This document shows positions 24,679 to 34,093 of a DNA stretch of 35,507 nt, piece after piece. The position numbers were made by a program, and so were the translations under genes. The first letter of the stretch is position 1. Each line of letters opens with the position of its first letter. This DNA is from Sulfurimonas sp. (GTDB taxonomy: Bacteria > Campylobacterota > Campylobacteria > Campylobacterales > Sulfurimonadaceae), in NCBI GenBank assembly GCA_013791885.1, contig VMSZ01000073.1:1-35507 (forward strand), written 5' to 3'. Under the pieces are notes generated by a model that was not told the origin of the DNA, ran no database searches, and worked only from the letters and a program-made list of their open reading frames with translations.

Positions 24679-26287
24679 TCAGTGATGCTTCAACAAATGC
24701 TAAAATAGACGGGTTTGGACTTTGAAGTCTTGAAGTGAATTCCGGGTGGAACTGAACACCTAAGAACCATGGATGCCCTTGTATCTCAACAGCTTCAATA
24801 AGACCGTTAGATTCGCCTGTAACTATCATGCCGGCATCTTCGAGCTGTTTGCGGAAAGTTGGATTAGCTTCATAGCGGTGACGATGACGTTCTAAAATAG
24901 TTTTTGCTCCGCCGTAAGCTTTTTGAATGAGTGAACCGTCTTTAGTGTCACAAGGGTACTCTCCAAGTCTGAGTGTTCCGCCCATTGGAGATTTATGCGT
25001 TCTAAGTTGAGAGTTACCAGCCTGGTCAAGGAAGTTATCTATAAGATAAATCATAGGATAAGGCGTATTTTCATCAAACTCGACAGAATTGGCACCTTCC
25101 ATTCCTAAAACATTTCTTGCATATTCAACTAAAGTAAGCTGCATTCCAAGACAGATTCCAAGGTAAGGAATTTTATTCACACGAGCATACTCAATAGCTT
25201 GAATTTTACCCTCAACACCGCGGTTACCAAAACCACCAGCAACCAAAACGCTGTCACAGTCTCCAAGGAGTGCCTGGGCACCTCTCTCTTCTATCATCTC
25301 TGAATCTACCCAGCAGATTTCAACTCTGGCATCAAGATGTGCTCCACAGTGAATAAGTGATTCTGTTAAAGATTTATATGCCTCTTTAAGTTCCAGGTAT
25401 TTTCCAACAAAGCCGACAACCGTTTTATTTTTTGGCTGTACGATTTTTTTCACTAAAGAGTCCCACTCTTCCATATCAGGATTACACTCGCCAAGCTCAA
25501 GCTCTTTTGCAATCGGCTTGAGGATGTTTTGTCTTAAAAAAGACATTGGAACATCATAAATACTTGCAGCATCAAGTGCTTCAATTACACTGTCACTTGA
25601 AACATCACAGCTCATTGCAAGTTTTTTCTTGAATGTTTTTGGAAGGGCATTCTCGCTTCTTGCAATAATCATTTGAGGTGTAATACCGATACGGCGAAGT
25701 TCCTGAACCGAGTGTTGCGTCGGTTTTGACTTCAGTTCACCTGCAGCTTTAATGAAAGGAATCAGGGTAACGTGAATAAAGAATGTTCCCGCAACTTCTT
25801 CATCATGTTTCATTTGACGAATTGCTTCCATAAAAGGAAGGCCTTCAATGTCGCCGACAGTTCCACCAAGTTCTACTATAAGAATGTCATGCTCTTCGCC
25901 CGCTTCTTTGATACGTTTTACAATCTCGCCGACAATATGAGGAATAACCTGAATAGTCTGCCCCAAATATCCGCCTGCACGTTCTCTCTCAATTACAGAA
26001 GAGTAAACCTGCCCTGTTGTAAAGTTGCTAGATTTAAGAAAAGAAGTATCGAGGAATCTTTCGTAGTTTCCTATGTCAAGGTCTGTTTCGGCTCCGTCTT
26101 TAGTTACGAAAACTTCCCCATGCTCAAGAGGACTCATAGTCCCAGGATCAACGTTGATATATGGATCTATTTTTAACATGCCAACTTTTTTGCCGGAGTG
26201 TTTGAGCAATGTACCAACACTTGCCGCAGTAATCCCTTTTCCAAGAGAACTTAAAACGCCCCCAGTTACAAAAATGTATTTTGTCAT
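24668..26287 (-). CDS. pyrG: CTP synthase
   Basis: A 539-residue enzyme that aminates UTP to CTP with glutamine. The synthetase domain starts [20 protein letters not shown]; the glutaminase domain has the nucleophile in [10 protein letters not shown] and the histidine-glutamate pair in FHPEF. Length is typical. GGAG lies nine bases before the ATG. It is leftward and drives recJ through an 11-base overlap. Confidence 0.97.
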   Translation of the reverse strand: MTKYIFVTGGVLSSLGKGITAASVGTLLKHSGKKVGMLKIDPYINVDPGTMSPLEHGEVFVTKDGAETDLDIGNYERFLDTSFLKSSNFTTGQVYSSVIERERAGGYLGQTIQVIPHIVGEIVKRIKEAGEEHDILIVELGGTVGDIEGLPFMEAIRQMKHDEEVAGTFFIHVTLIPFIKAAGELKSKPTQHSVQELRRIGITPQMIIARSENALPKTFKKKLAMSCDVSSDSVIEALDAASIYDVPMSFLRQNILKPIAKELELGECNPDMEEWDSLVKKIVQPKNKTVVGFVGKYLELKEAYKSLTESLIHCGAHLDARVEICWVDSEMIEERGAQALLGDCDSVLVAGGFGNRGVEGKIQAIEYARVNKIPYLGICLGMQLTLVEYARNVLGMEGANSVEFDENTPYPMIYLIDNFLDQAGNSQLRTHKSPMGGTLRLGEYPCDTKDGSLIQKAYGGAKTILERHRHRYEANPTFRKQLEDAGMIVTGESNGLIEAVEIQGHPWFLGVQFHPEFTSRLQSPNPSILAFVEASLSAE

Positions 26288-26323
26288 ATTTTATGCTCCA
26301 TATAATTTTTTTAATAATCGCGA

Positions 26324-26329
26324 ATTATA
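26324..26329 (-). promoter_or_regulatory. -10 element for pyrG
   Basis: TATAAT on the reverse strand (ACAATATAATTCGCG) lies about 37 bases before the pyrG ATG. Upstream, 26376-26402, a GAAATAT/ATATTTC inverted repeat with a 13-nt loop falls between the esterase stop and this promoter. I saw no ORF in 26330-26445. Confidence 0.5.
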
Positions 26330-26445
26330 TTGTAAAATCTCTTAAAATCTTTATAGGAAAATGCTTTAGATGGCTGAAATATGCGTCGTGCATAAATATT
26401 TCTCGTAAGCCGCGCATTTCAAAGAAGCAAAGCGTTCTAAGAAGT

Positions 26446-27063
26446 TTATTTCTCTAGGTAGCCCTGAGACAGCAGGTTTGCATAAATAGCCTCGGCCATA
26501 AATTTGTATCCGGAAGCATTTGGATGAATATAATCACTTTTTAGTCTTTGGGAAGAGAGTATTTCAGCTAAAAGACCTTTAATGAGGTAGACTTTCTCCT
26601 CTTTCGCAATGTCACTGTAAAGCGCGAGAGGACTTAAGCCGAGCATGCCAAAATCAGGAACAGCAATCAGAACTACTTCAATATTTTTTTCTTTTGCCAT
26701 TTTTATAATTTTTATAATGTTTTCTCTTATGGTGTGAAGAGGAATTTTTTGAAGTAAATCATTGCCGCCTATACACAAAATCATCATTTTGATAGAGTTG
26801 TCTGTAAGTATATTGGGAAATCTTTTTAATGCGTCTTTTGATGTATCTCCATTTATACCGGCGTTTATGACTCTGCGTTTAGTGAGTTTTTCGAGAATTG
26901 AAGGGTAGCTTTCATTTACATTGACACCAAAGCCATACGTTATGCTGTCTCCAAGAACCAGAATTGTTGCGTTTTCATCGAGTGCATGCACTTTAGACAC
27001 CTTTTGCATATTAAATAAGACAAACACCAACACAATAAAAAATAAGAGAAAATACTTGAGCAT
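26446..27063 (-). CDS. GDSL/SGNH esterase (arylesterase / TesA-like)
   Basis: A 205-residue SGNH hydrolase. The N-terminal hydrophobic segment (about 3-18, YFLLFFIVLVFVLF) is a signal or anchor, so the enzyme is periplasmic or membrane-bound. The catalytic serine is S40 in VLGDSITYG; further blocks are NAGINGDTS, IGGND (98-102) and the D177/H180 pair in SDYIHPN. It would hydrolyse short acyl esters or thioesters; the natural substrate is unknown. AAAGG precedes the ATG. It is divergent from the Kef-type transporter and upstream of pyrG. Confidence 0.88.
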   Translation of the reverse strand: MLKYFLLFFIVLVFVLFNMQKVSKVHALDENATILVLGDSITYGFGVNVNESYPSILEKLTKRRVINAGINGDTSKDALKRFPNILTDNSIKMMILCIGGNDLLQKIPLHTIRENIIKIIKMAKEKNIEVVLIAVPDFGMLGLSPLALYSDIAKEEKVYLIKGLLAEILSSQRLKSDYIHPNASGYKFMAEAIYANLLSQGYLEK

Positions 27064-27099
27064 TTGAACCTTTTATCACAGTATATAAGTTTTGTTTTA

Positions 27100-27105
27100 T
27101 ATAAT
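27100..27105 (+). promoter_or_regulatory. -10 element for the Kef-type transporter
   Basis: TATAAT in a T-rich context lies 26 bases upstream of ATG 27132, in the 68-bp divergent spacer with the esterase gene. Confidence 0.5.
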
Positions 27106-27131
27106 AGCACATCTCATCAAGAAAGTTAATT

Positions 27132-28754
27132 ATGGACAATTCAATTTTTTATGTAATCGTGGCTTTAGGAATTTCTATAGTTATAAACATATTTTTAAAG
27201 AAGCTAGGTGTCTCTCAGATTATTGGGTACATACTTACAGGTACAATCATCGTTTATGCTTTTGATTTAAAGGCCGTTGCAGGGTCTCATACTTTGGAGA
27301 TGGTTGGTGAATTTGGTATTGTCTTTTTAATGTTTACTATAGGACTTGAAATATCGCTTGCGAAAATGAACAAGATGAAAAAAGAGATATTTGGCAATGG
27401 ACTGATGCAGGTTGCGTTTACCTCCATGGCGGCTTACGGCATCAGCCACTATCTTTTTTCTTTGGACGTGAAGTCTTCACTTATAATCTCTTTGGCGTTT
27501 TCGCTCTCTTCTACCGCAGTGGTACTCAGTTACCTTAAAAGCTCCAAAGAGATTTACACGCCTTATGGACAAAAGGCCACAGGTATTCTCATCTTTCAAG
27601 ATATTGCCGTCATCCCTATTCTTATTCTTATCAGCTTTTTAACAAGCAGTGGAGATGAATCTGTATTCACAATTTTGACGAATACTGTAGTTAGTGCTGT
27701 TTTGGTTATAGGTCTTTTGTTTGTTGTCGGAAAAAGAGTGATGACCTGGCTCTTGCATTTTTCGGCTTCTTCAGAAGTTGAAGAGCTGTTTATGGGTTCT
27801 GTACTTTTCATAGTTATGGCTGCCTCGTTATTAGCTTATGGTATGGGGTTTACCTACTCTCTTGGTGCATTTGTTGCCGGGATGATTATTGCAGAGACAA
27901 AGTACCATCATAAAGTAGAATCAGACATTGCACCGTTTAAAGACATTTTATTAGGAACTTTTTTCATTACCGTGGGCATGAAAATAGACCTTGCGTTTTT
28001 ATTTGAAAATATTGTTACGATAGTTGGAATATTTGCCTTGACCCTTCTTGTAAAAACTATGATTATGTTTTTATTGCTGCGTTTAAGCTCTACATCTTCA
28101 ACAGCACTAAAAACGGCACTCTCACTCTCTCAGGTAGGAGAGTTCTCTTTTGTTATTTTTGCAGTTGCCGCATCAGGCGGACTTCTCGGCCCTTGGCTTG
28201 AGTCTTTCTTTATATTGGTCGTGATTTTTTCCATGATTGTCACACCATTCTTTATTGGTAAAATAAACAATTTTGTTGAATCCATTATCAAAACCAAAGA
28301 TCCTGTGACAGATATGTCAGGTTTATCAAATATAAAAGACCATGTCGTTGTCTGCGGCTACAGTGTTGTCGGAAAATTTGTGGCAGACCATCTTGATGAA
28401 CTGGATGCTCCCTATGTCATTGTAGACAATTCGAACAAACATGTACAAGAAGCACTAAAAGATGGAAGAGAGGCGTATCTCGGGGATGCCTCGAAGCTTT
28501 CCATTTTAAATGCACTCCACATAGAAAACGCAGCAGCAGTAATTGTGACTTTGGATAATTTAGAGAAAAAGCGTCTGATTTGTGAAGCAGTTTTAAAATA
28601 TACTAATAATGTAAATTTAATAGTAAAAGTTGTCTCTTTGGAAGAAAAGCAGAAGTTGTCAGATTTAAAAATAACGACTATCGTAGATGGAAAAGTTGAA
28701 GTTGCAAGAGTTTTAGTTGAGCGTATGATGACTTGTCAGCTCACCTATAAGTAG
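27132..28754 (+). CDS. Kef-type K+/H+ antiporter with C-terminal RCK (TrkA-N) domain
   Basis: A 540-residue inner-membrane protein. Residues 1 to about 390 form about 12 hydrophobic helices of the CPA2 family (IIGYILTGTIIVYAF, GEFGIVFLMFTIGLEISL, FSLSSTAVVLSYLKS). From about 400 a Rossmann RCK domain starts with HVVVCGYSVVGKFVADHL and runs to about 515. Such proteins release potassium in exchange for protons, gated by nucleotide or glutathione. It is smaller than E. coli KefB/KefC and lacks an obvious ancillary KefF/G gene. It has its own promoter and a strong terminator. Confidence 0.9.
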   Translation: MDNSIFYVIVALGISIVINIFLKKLGVSQIIGYILTGTIIVYAFDLKAVAGSHTLEMVGEFGIVFLMFTIGLEISLAKMNKMKKEIFGNGLMQVAFTSMAAYGISHYLFSLDVKSSLIISLAFSLSSTAVVLSYLKSSKEIYTPYGQKATGILIFQDIAVIPILILISFLTSSGDESVFTILTNTVVSAVLVIGLLFVVGKRVMTWLLHFSASSEVEELFMGSVLFIVMAASLLAYGMGFTYSLGAFVAGMIIAETKYHHKVESDIAPFKDILLGTFFITVGMKIDLAFLFENIVTIVGIFALTLLVKTMIMFLLLRLSSTSSTALKTALSLSQVGEFSFVIFAVAASGGLLGPWLESFFILVVIFSMIVTPFFIGKINNFVESIIKTKDPVTDMSGLSNIKDHVVVCGYSVVGKFVADHLDELDAPYVIVDNSNKHVQEALKDGREAYLGDASKLSILNALHIENAAAVIVTLDNLEKKRLICEAVLKYTNNVNLIVKVVSLEEKQKLSDLKITTIVDGKVEVARVLVERMMTCQLTYK

Positions 28755-28772
28755 CGAATAGAGCTCGCTACT
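28750..28772. terminator. bidirectional terminator after the Kef-type gene
   Basis: AGTAGCGA / TCGCTACT, an 8-bp GC-containing stem with a 7-nt loop, overlaps the transporter stop and is followed by TTACTTCTTTTT on the + strand. It also overlaps the end of the converging 103-residue gene, so it can serve both. Confidence 0.6.
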
Positions 28773-29079
28773 TTACTTCTTTTTGTTCGTTTACAAGCCA
28801 CTGAAGATAACTGATACTCCAAGTTAAATCTTCGTAAGCTTCTTCAACACCTTGTTGAGGTACAGGAAGATGAACTCTAAGCTCTTTGAGTCTTTGTTTA
28901 AGGTATTGAGCCATTGAATAATAGAGGTTAAGAGAAGTATCATCCTGAGCTTTGGTGAGTTCTTCTTCTAATGTTTTTACAAGCTCTGTCTCGTTTGGAA
29001 AAATATTTCCCGCTTTTCTGATGGTTCTATGCACCTTTTGAAGGTGCGCCATATCTACTTTAAAACTTGTGTTGTCCAT
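28768..29079 (-). CDS. uncharacterised helical protein co-transcribed with pyrE
   Basis: 103 residues, charged and almost wholly helical (VDMAHLQKVHRTIRKAG, ELVKTLEEELTKAQ, YYSMAQYLKQRLKELR), ending with a tryptophan-rich helix (LTWSISYLQWLVNEQ). No signal peptide or cysteine. I do not recognise a named family. It starts three bases after pyrE ends, so it is very likely translated from the same mRNA. Function unknown; its position at the end of the secG-frr-pyrE run says little. Confidence 0.75.
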   Translation of the reverse strand: MDNTSFKVDMAHLQKVHRTIRKAGNIFPNETELVKTLEEELTKAQDDTSLNLYYSMAQYLKQRLKELRVHLPVPQQGVEEAYEDLTWSISYLQWLVNEQKEVK

Positions 29080-29082
29080 TGT

Positions 29083-29691
29083 CTAATTCCCACGTGAGCC
29101 AGGTTTAATAGCTTCGCTTCCATCTTTGCAAAGAGGGCAATTGTCTGGCTCATAAATTTCAAATGTAAAATCTTCTAAGGCAAAAAATGGAATGTCTTGA
29201 GGCAGTTTACAGTTTGGCTGCGTTTGTACATCACTGCCTTCGCGTTTACAGAAACCGCGATTTGCAAGAGCTGCTACACCAACTATTTCTCCACCTAAGC
29301 TTTTTACAACAGCCGCCGCTTCCATAGCCGAACCACCAGTTGTGATGATGTCTTCACACATTAAAACTTTTTCGCCTTTTTTTATTTCAAAGCCACGGCG
29401 GATACTCATTTCCCCGCCTACTCTCTCAGCAAAAATTGAACGAACATCAAGCGCTTGAGCCAAAGCAAATCCTGCAATAAGCCCACCAAGTGCAGGAGCA
29501 CAAACAGTGTCAATTTCAAGTCCGCTCGCTTTAATCTGCTTTGCGAGTGCATCAGCGAGAAGTTTTGCAGTTTTAGGGTCTTCCAGAACTTTCGCAGATT
29601 GTAGATAAAACTGTGAGTGATTTCCGCTACTGAGTTTAAAATGCCCTTCTAAAAGAGCATTTGCATCCATATATATTTTTTTAACATCCAT
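29083..29691 (-). CDS. pyrE: orotate phosphoribosyltransferase
   Basis: A 202-residue type I phosphoribosyltransferase that makes orotidine-5'-phosphate from orotate and PRPP in UMP synthesis. The PRPP loop is [20 protein letters not shown]. The C-terminal [17 protein letters not shown] matches the PyrE branch seen in Thermus-like and archaeal enzymes rather than the E. coli branch. It lies 107 bases after frr behind a structured leader, and just before the unknown helical gene. Confidence 0.95.
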   Translation of the reverse strand: MDVKKIYMDANALLEGHFKLSSGNHSQFYLQSAKVLEDPKTAKLLADALAKQIKASGLEIDTVCAPALGGLIAGFALAQALDVRSIFAERVGGEMSIRRGFEIKKGEKVLMCEDIITTGGSAMEAAAVVKSLGGEIVGVAALANRGFCKREGSDVQTQPNCKLPQDIPFFALEDFTFEIYEPDNCPLCKDGSEAIKPGSRGN

Positions 29692-29798
29692 AATTAATTC
29701 CTGCTGTTATTGTGTAAAGAGCACCAAGGGTGCGAGAGCTCTCCGTTGAGGGGAACCCAGTGTTAACGTAGTCAAAGGAATTACTTCCTTTGGCGTTT
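29692..29798 (-). promoter_or_regulatory. structured spacer between frr and pyrE, possible leader
   Basis: The 107 bases contain several stems. AAAGGAA/TTCCTTT with a 4-nt loop (29774-29791) lies just after frr. Nearer pyrE, the reverse strand has GAGAGCTCTC and then GCACC CTT GGTGC followed by TCTTT, and the AGAGC of the first can instead pair with GCTCT after the second. Such alternative pairing in front of a pyrimidine gene is reminiscent of attenuation. AGCAGG precedes the start. No promoter is obvious. Confidence 0.35.
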
Positions 29799-30356
29799 TT
29801 AAACCTTGAGTATTTCTACTTCTTTGTCTTTTAAAATTTGTTCAATATTCGCTGCATATTTATCAGTTATTTTTTGAATTTGTTCTTGAGCAGCTTTTGA
29901 CTCATCAGCAGTAATCTCTTTATCTTTTTCAAGTTTTTTGATTTTGTCGTTTGAATTTTTTCTGTCATTTCTTACAGAAACTTTTGCATCTTCACCCATA
30001 CCTTTCATCTGTTTAACAGTGTCTTGACGTTGTTCTACAGTCATTGGAGGAAAGAAAAGTTTGATTTGATTTCCGTCATTGTTTGGATTTACACCAATAT
30101 TAGCTCTTTGAATAGCACCATCTATGGCGTTTAAAAGGTTTTTTTCCCAAGGGTTGATAACAATAGTCGTAGCATCCGTAGCAATTACGGAACCCACTTG
30201 GTCAAGAGCAGTCATAGTTCCATAGTAGTCAATTTTGACATTGTCTAAAACAGAAACCATAACCTTTCCAGTTCGGAGTGTTTTAAAATCTCTTAGCATG
30301 TGATTAACGCTGCCTTGCATTTTTTTCTCACATTCACTATATATTTCGTTTAACAT
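29799..30356 (-). CDS. frr: ribosome recycling factor
   Basis: 185 residues, the normal length. With EF-G it splits post-termination ribosomes. Conserved blocks include [13 protein letters not shown] near the start, [21 protein letters not shown] and the long C-terminal helix [21 protein letters not shown]. It lies between secG (107 bases upstream) and pyrE in one leftward series. Confidence 0.97.
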   Translation of the reverse strand: MLNEIYSECEKKMQGSVNHMLRDFKTLRTGKVMVSVLDNVKIDYYGTMTALDQVGSVIATDATTIVINPWEKNLLNAIDGAIQRANIGVNPNNDGNQIKLFFPPMTVEQRQDTVKQMKGMGEDAKVSVRNDRKNSNDKIKKLEKDKEITADESKAAQEQIQKITDKYAANIEQILKDKEVEILKV

Positions 30357-30463
30357 AATGGTTTTCCTTAGGTATTGTAAAAATTATTGCATAATTGTAG
30401 CAAGAAAAATTTAAGAGGGAGTAAAAGAGCTTTTTTGGAAGCGTAATAGCTGCAAAAATGCAA

Positions 30464-30814
30464 CTATTTTGTAGTGTTTAACTCTTGAGTAGTGTTTTGT
30501 TCTGCAACAACAGCAGCAGGTGCTGCAGATAGCGGAGCAACAACTTGAGTTGTTGTTATCATATCATCGACCACTGAAGATTGTGCTTCTTGAGAGTATA
30601 AATACCCAAGTGCGATTGTGTTTACAACAAACAAAAATCCTATAGTAAAAGTAACCTTGGCTAAGAAACTTGCAGGTCCTTTAGCACCAAATACAGACTC
30701 GTTTGAGCCACTGTATGCGCCAAGACCAATGCTTGAGCTTTTTTGTAATAGTACAGAAATAGTGATCATCACTACTAAAACTATTTGAACAATAAGTAAA
30801 AAACTAGTTGTCAT
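30464..30814 (-). CDS. secG: preprotein translocase subunit SecG
   Basis: 116 residues with two membrane helices (about 4-24 and 50-73) and the SecG-type loop LLQKSSSIGLGAYSGSNESV FGAKG between them; the tail after 80 is low-complexity and rich in A, T and V. It forms the SecYEG channel with SecY and SecE. It starts the secG-frr-pyrE series and is divergent from znuA. Confidence 0.92.
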   Translation of the reverse strand: MTTSFLLIVQIVLVVMITISVLLQKSSSIGLGAYSGSNESVFGAKGPASFLAKVTFTIGFLFVVNTIALGYLYSQEAQSSVVDDMITTTQVVAPLSAAPAAVVAEQNTTQELNTTK

Positions 30815-30843
30815 ATATATATTCCTAAATGGTAAAGTGGCGA

Positions 30844-30849
30844 ATTATA
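30844..30849 (-). promoter_or_regulatory. -10 element for secG
   Basis: TATAAT on the reverse strand, followed by TCGC just as at the pyrG promoter, lies about 30 bases before the secG ATG. Confidence 0.5.
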
Positions 30850-30878
30850 TCTAAAAAATACTATATTACAAAATAGGG

Positions 30879-30884
30879 TATAAT
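30879..30884 (+). promoter_or_regulatory. -10 element for the znu operon
   Basis: TATAAT after GGG lies 23 bases before the znuA ATG. The 92-bp divergent spacer with secG has no symmetric repeat I would call a Zur or Fur box. Confidence 0.5.
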
Positions 30885-30906
30885 TTCAAAAAAATTTGGG
30901 GATTTA

Positions 30907-31842
30907 ATGAAACACTTAAAGAAGATACTTTTTGCATTCCTTGCGTTGCTATTGATTTTACTGTTGTTCTTTATGAGCCAAAATAAAGAGTCAAATAACT
31001 CTGCTTTAAAAGTTGCAGTGAGCAGCTTTGCTCTTTATGACATTGTAAAGCACATAGCCGGTGAAAGCGTGCAGATTATTAATATTTTACCTTTTGGCGT
31101 GGATGTTCACAGTTTTGAACCGACACCTAAGCTTGTAGCCTCTCTTGAAGAGAGCAGTCTTATCTTTTATAGTGGAGCAGGACTCGAACCATGGACAAGC
31201 GGTTTTACTTTTGAAGCCAAAACTATTGATATGAGTGAGCATGTTAACTTGAGAGAATTAGGCTCAGATGAATTCGAACATCATAATCATCACGACGAAC
31301 ATTGTGCACATAGTAAAATTGACCCGCATTATTGGCTTGATTTTAGTAATATGATAAACGCAGCACAGACTGTGGCGGTTGAACTTACGCTTTTGCTCCC
31401 GCAAAACGCAGCCTTGTATGAAAAAAATAAAGAAGCATATATTGAAATGCTTAAAAAGCTTGATGCAGAATATGCAAGTGTTTTGAAAAATTGTGCGAAT
31501 AGTACTATTTTTGTCAATCACAATGCTTTTTCCTACCTTTCAAAACGCTACGGTTTTAATGTAGAAGCTCTCAGCGGGTTTTCACCAGAAGCAGAGCCAA
31601 GTCCTAGAAATATGGCAAAATTGATTGAACATATTAGAGAAGATAAAATAGAAACTATATTTTTTGAAAACTTTGCAAGTGACCGAGCAATCAAAAGCAT
31701 GTCTAAAGATACAAATGTAAAGGTAGATGTATTGCAGCCTTTAGGTAATATCACAGCAGATGAAGCGGAACAAAATCTAAGCTATGAAGATATTATGAGA
31801 AAAAATTTAGACAAAATTTCGAAGGCGCTTATGTGCCGATAA
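30907..31842 (+). CDS. znuA: zinc (or Mn/Fe) ABC transporter substrate-binding protein
   Basis: 311 residues of cluster A-I solute-binding protein. The N-terminus has a hydrophobic signal or anchor (8-23). Metal-ligand histidines are H68 (GVDVHSFEPTP), H141 (DPHYWLD) and H205 (VNHNAFSYL), and a histidine-rich loop lies at 125-135 (HHNHHDEHCAH), which favours zinc. It captures metal in the periplasm for ZnuBC. The loop's last part and MCR stop overlap the znuC start by ten bases, so the three transporter genes are one unit. Confidence 0.92.
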   Translation: MKHLKKILFAFLALLLILLLFFMSQNKESNNSALKVAVSSFALYDIVKHIAGESVQIINILPFGVDVHSFEPTPKLVASLEESSLIFYSGAGLEPWTSGFTFEAKTIDMSEHVNLRELGSDEFEHHNHHDEHCAHSKIDPHYWLDFSNMINAAQTVAVELTLLLPQNAALYEKNKEAYIEMLKKLDAEYASVLKNCANSTIFVNHNAFSYLSKRYGFNVEALSGFSPEAEPSPRNMAKLIEHIREDKIETIFFENFASDRAIKSMSKDTNVKVDVLQPLGNITADEAEQNLSYEDIMRKNLDKISKALMCR

Positions 31843-32603
31843 AGTTCAAGATTCCTATTTTTGATGTCAAAAACCTTAACTTTAGTGTGAGGGGACAAAG
31901 CATACTTTCAAATATCTCTTTGGAGATTTTTAATGGAGAATATGTTGCCATTATTGGTCCAAACGGTGGAGGGAAAACAACTTTAATTCGGATGCTCTTG
32001 GGCCTGGAAGAACCGACAAGCGGGAGTATCAAGCTCTTTGGTAAAAAACTCTCAAACTTTAAAGCATGGCACAAAATAGGCTATGTCCCTCAGCGTGCCT
32101 CTTTAGTCGATGCAAATTTTCCGGCTACGGTTTTAGACATTGTAAGCATGGGAAGAACAGCACAAAGAGGTATATTTTCTTTTATGAATAAGAAAGATAA
32201 GAGCGCCGTTGAAGATGCTATGATTAAAATGGATATCTTAAATCTCAAAGACAAGATGGTTGGAACACTCTCTGGCGGACAGCGCCAGCGTGTTATGATT
32301 GCCAGAGCTCTCGCTTCAAAACCGGAAATTCTTATTTTAGATGAGCCAAATACCGGGGTAGATATGGTTTCTCAAAGAAACTTTTACGAACTTTTGGCAA
32401 AACTTAACAAAGAAGAAAATATTACAATTGTTTTTATTACGCATGACATTGGAGTAATTGCTGATGACATCGGAAGACTCGTGACTGTCAATCAAAAAGC
32501 TATTATCTGTAATAATCCTAAAGAAGCTCTCAGCTGTGAAGAGATGAGCGCGCTCTATGGAATAGAAGCACATCTCATTCACAACCATAAACACGAGCAT
32601 TAG
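31833..32603 (+). CDS. znuC: zinc ABC transporter ATP-binding protein
   Basis: A 256-residue ABC ATPase: Walker [10 protein letters not shown] (42-50), Q-loop VPQR, signature LSGGQRQR (146-153), Walker B ILILDEP (166-172) and the switch H204 in FITHD. The last residues HNHKHEH form a C-terminal histidine patch that may bind or sense metal. The start is GTG at 31833 within the end of znuA, with AAGG seven bases upstream. The order is znuA-znuC-znuB. Confidence 0.93.
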   Translation: MPIKFKIPIFDVKNLNFSVRGQSILSNISLEIFNGEYVAIIGPNGGGKTTLIRMLLGLEEPTSGSIKLFGKKLSNFKAWHKIGYVPQRASLVDANFPATVLDIVSMGRTAQRGIFSFMNKKDKSAVEDAMIKMDILNLKDKMVGTLSGGQRQRVMIARALASKPEILILDEPNTGVDMVSQRNFYELLAKLNKEENITIVFITHDIGVIADDIGRLVTVNQKAIICNNPKEALSCEEMSALYGIEAHLIHNHKHEH

Positions 32604-32612
32604 GAATAAGCT

Positions 32613-33410
32613 ATGATTGAAATGCTCTCTTACGAATTTATGCAACGCGCTTTATTGGCAGGAATGCTTATAGCACTTTTAGCTTCTATCAGTGGAACTT
32701 TTGTTGTTTTGAAACGCTATTCGATGATAAGTGAAACACTTGCGCATTCAGCACTTGTCGGGGTAGCTGTAGGTCTTGTAGCGGGATATAACCCTCTTTG
32801 GATAGCAGTACTTGTAGCAATTTTGTCTGCATGGCTTATTGAGTACTTGAGAAGTTCGTTTTCACTCTATTCAGATGCGATTTTGGCGATTTTACTTTCG
32901 GGCTCCTTAGCGATTGCGGTAATCATTGTTTCTTTAGGCGGTGCATTTAACAACTCACTTTTTTCTTACCTTTTTGGCTCTATCTTATCTGTAAGCGATG
33001 AAGATGTACTTACCATTTTATTTTTTGGAACGCTTTCTTTGGCTCTGCTCCTTGCGTTTGCAAAAGAGCTCTATTTTATTGCTTATGATGAAGAAGTGGC
33101 AAAAACAAGCGGTATAAAAGTAAAGCTGCTAAACTTTTTACTTGTTACTGTTGTCGCTGTTATCATTGCTTTATCAATTCGAGTTGTTGGAAGTCTGCTT
33201 ATTGGTGCTCTTATGGTTATACCAACGGTCTCAGCACTCCAATACAGAGTCGGTTTTTTAAACACTATGTTTCTCTCCATTGCATTCGCTCTTTTTAGTG
33301 TAGTAAGCGGGATGACCTTATCCTTTTATTTCTCTTTACCTTCGGGGGCAACCATAGTCATCTGCGTTTTAATCATCTTTGTAATCTCTCTAGTTGGCAA
33401 TAAAAAATGA
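32613..33410 (+). CDS. znuB: zinc ABC transporter permease
   Basis: A 265-residue permease of the ABC-3 family with about eight membrane helices. It shows the family pattern SGTFVVLKRYSMISETLAH near the start and GSLLIGALMVIPTVSA late. AGGA lies six bases before the ATG, nine bases after znuC. It ends in an ATGA overlap with the methyltransferase, so that gene is read through from the transporter operon. Confidence 0.93.
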   Translation: MIEMLSYEFMQRALLAGMLIALLASISGTFVVLKRYSMISETLAHSALVGVAVGLVAGYNPLWIAVLVAILSAWLIEYLRSSFSLYSDAILAILLSGSLAIAVIIVSLGGAFNNSLFSYLFGSILSVSDEDVLTILFFGTLSLALLLAFAKELYFIAYDEEVAKTSGIKVKLLNFLLVTVVAVIIALSIRVVGSLLIGALMVIPTVSALQYRVGFLNTMFLSIAFALFSVVSGMTLSFYFSLPSGATIVICVLIIFVISLVGNKK

Positions 33411-34093
33411 AAGTAAGTTCAGAATTTTCGAAATATGCAACGCACTATGGTTCCTATAGTGTTATACAAAATCAAGTTGCCATCAAACTGCTTTCTTTTG
33501 TAAAGGGAAATCCTAAAAATATTTTAGATCTAGGTTGTGGCAGCGGAGCGATTTGTAAAAATATAAAATGGGAGTATGAACGTTTTTTGGGTGTTGATTT
33601 TGCTCCTGGAATGCTGGATTTACACCCAAAATCAGACATAGTTGAGGCTATATTTGGTGATTTTAACGACAAAGATTTGTTTGAGAAACTTTTAGCAAAT
33701 AAGTATGATTATGTACTCTCAGCTTCAGCGCTTCAATGGGCAGAAGATCTAGAAATGGCATTTAAGAGTATAGAAAAATTTGAAGTTCCAATAGCTCTTG
33801 CCATCTTCACATCCAATACCTTTAAAACGCTAAACGAAACGGCTTCACTTGCACCACTGCTTAGAACAAAAGAAGAGGTCTATACTTTACAGAAACAGTA
33901 TTTTGATGCTGCGTTTGAAGTGGTTGAGTATAAATTGGAATTTGAATCAACACGAGATATATTTAGATATATAAAACAAAGCGGAGTTAGTGGCTCAAGA
34001 AAAGCACTAGATTACAAAGCTACAAAAAAACTTATGAACGAATACCCATTAAATTATTTAGAGTTTGAAGTGGTGTTTATTTACACTCGCTAA
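33407..34093 (+). CDS. bioC: SAM-dependent methyltransferase, BioC-like
   Basis: 228 residues with a class I SAM fold: ILDLGCGSGAICKNI (39-53), LGVDFAPGML, and ASALQWAEDLE, whose LQW is typical of malonyl-ACP O-methyltransferase BioC, the enzyme that primes biotin chain synthesis. Late residues (RYIKQSGVSGSRKAL) also fit BioC of this phylum. No other bio gene is adjacent, so the assignment rests on motifs. It overlaps znuB by four bases and converges with the ThiD2 gene, overlapping it by 17. Confidence 0.7.
   Translation: MKVSSEFSKYATHYGSYSVIQNQVAIKLLSFVKGNPKNILDLGCGSGAICKNIKWEYERFLGVDFAPGMLDLHPKSDIVEAIFGDFNDKDLFEKLLANKYDYVLSASALQWAEDLEMAFKSIEKFEVPIALAIFTSNTFKTLNETASLAPLLRTKEEVYTLQKQYFDAAFEVVEYKLEFESTRDIFRYIKQSGVSGSRKALDYKATKKLMNEYPLNYLEFEVVFIYTR

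Noticed and set aside
26361-26414. Possible short peptide in the esterase-pyrG gap
   Set aside because: Only about 12 codons with no proper ribosome site; the region is better explained as spacer and inverted repeat.
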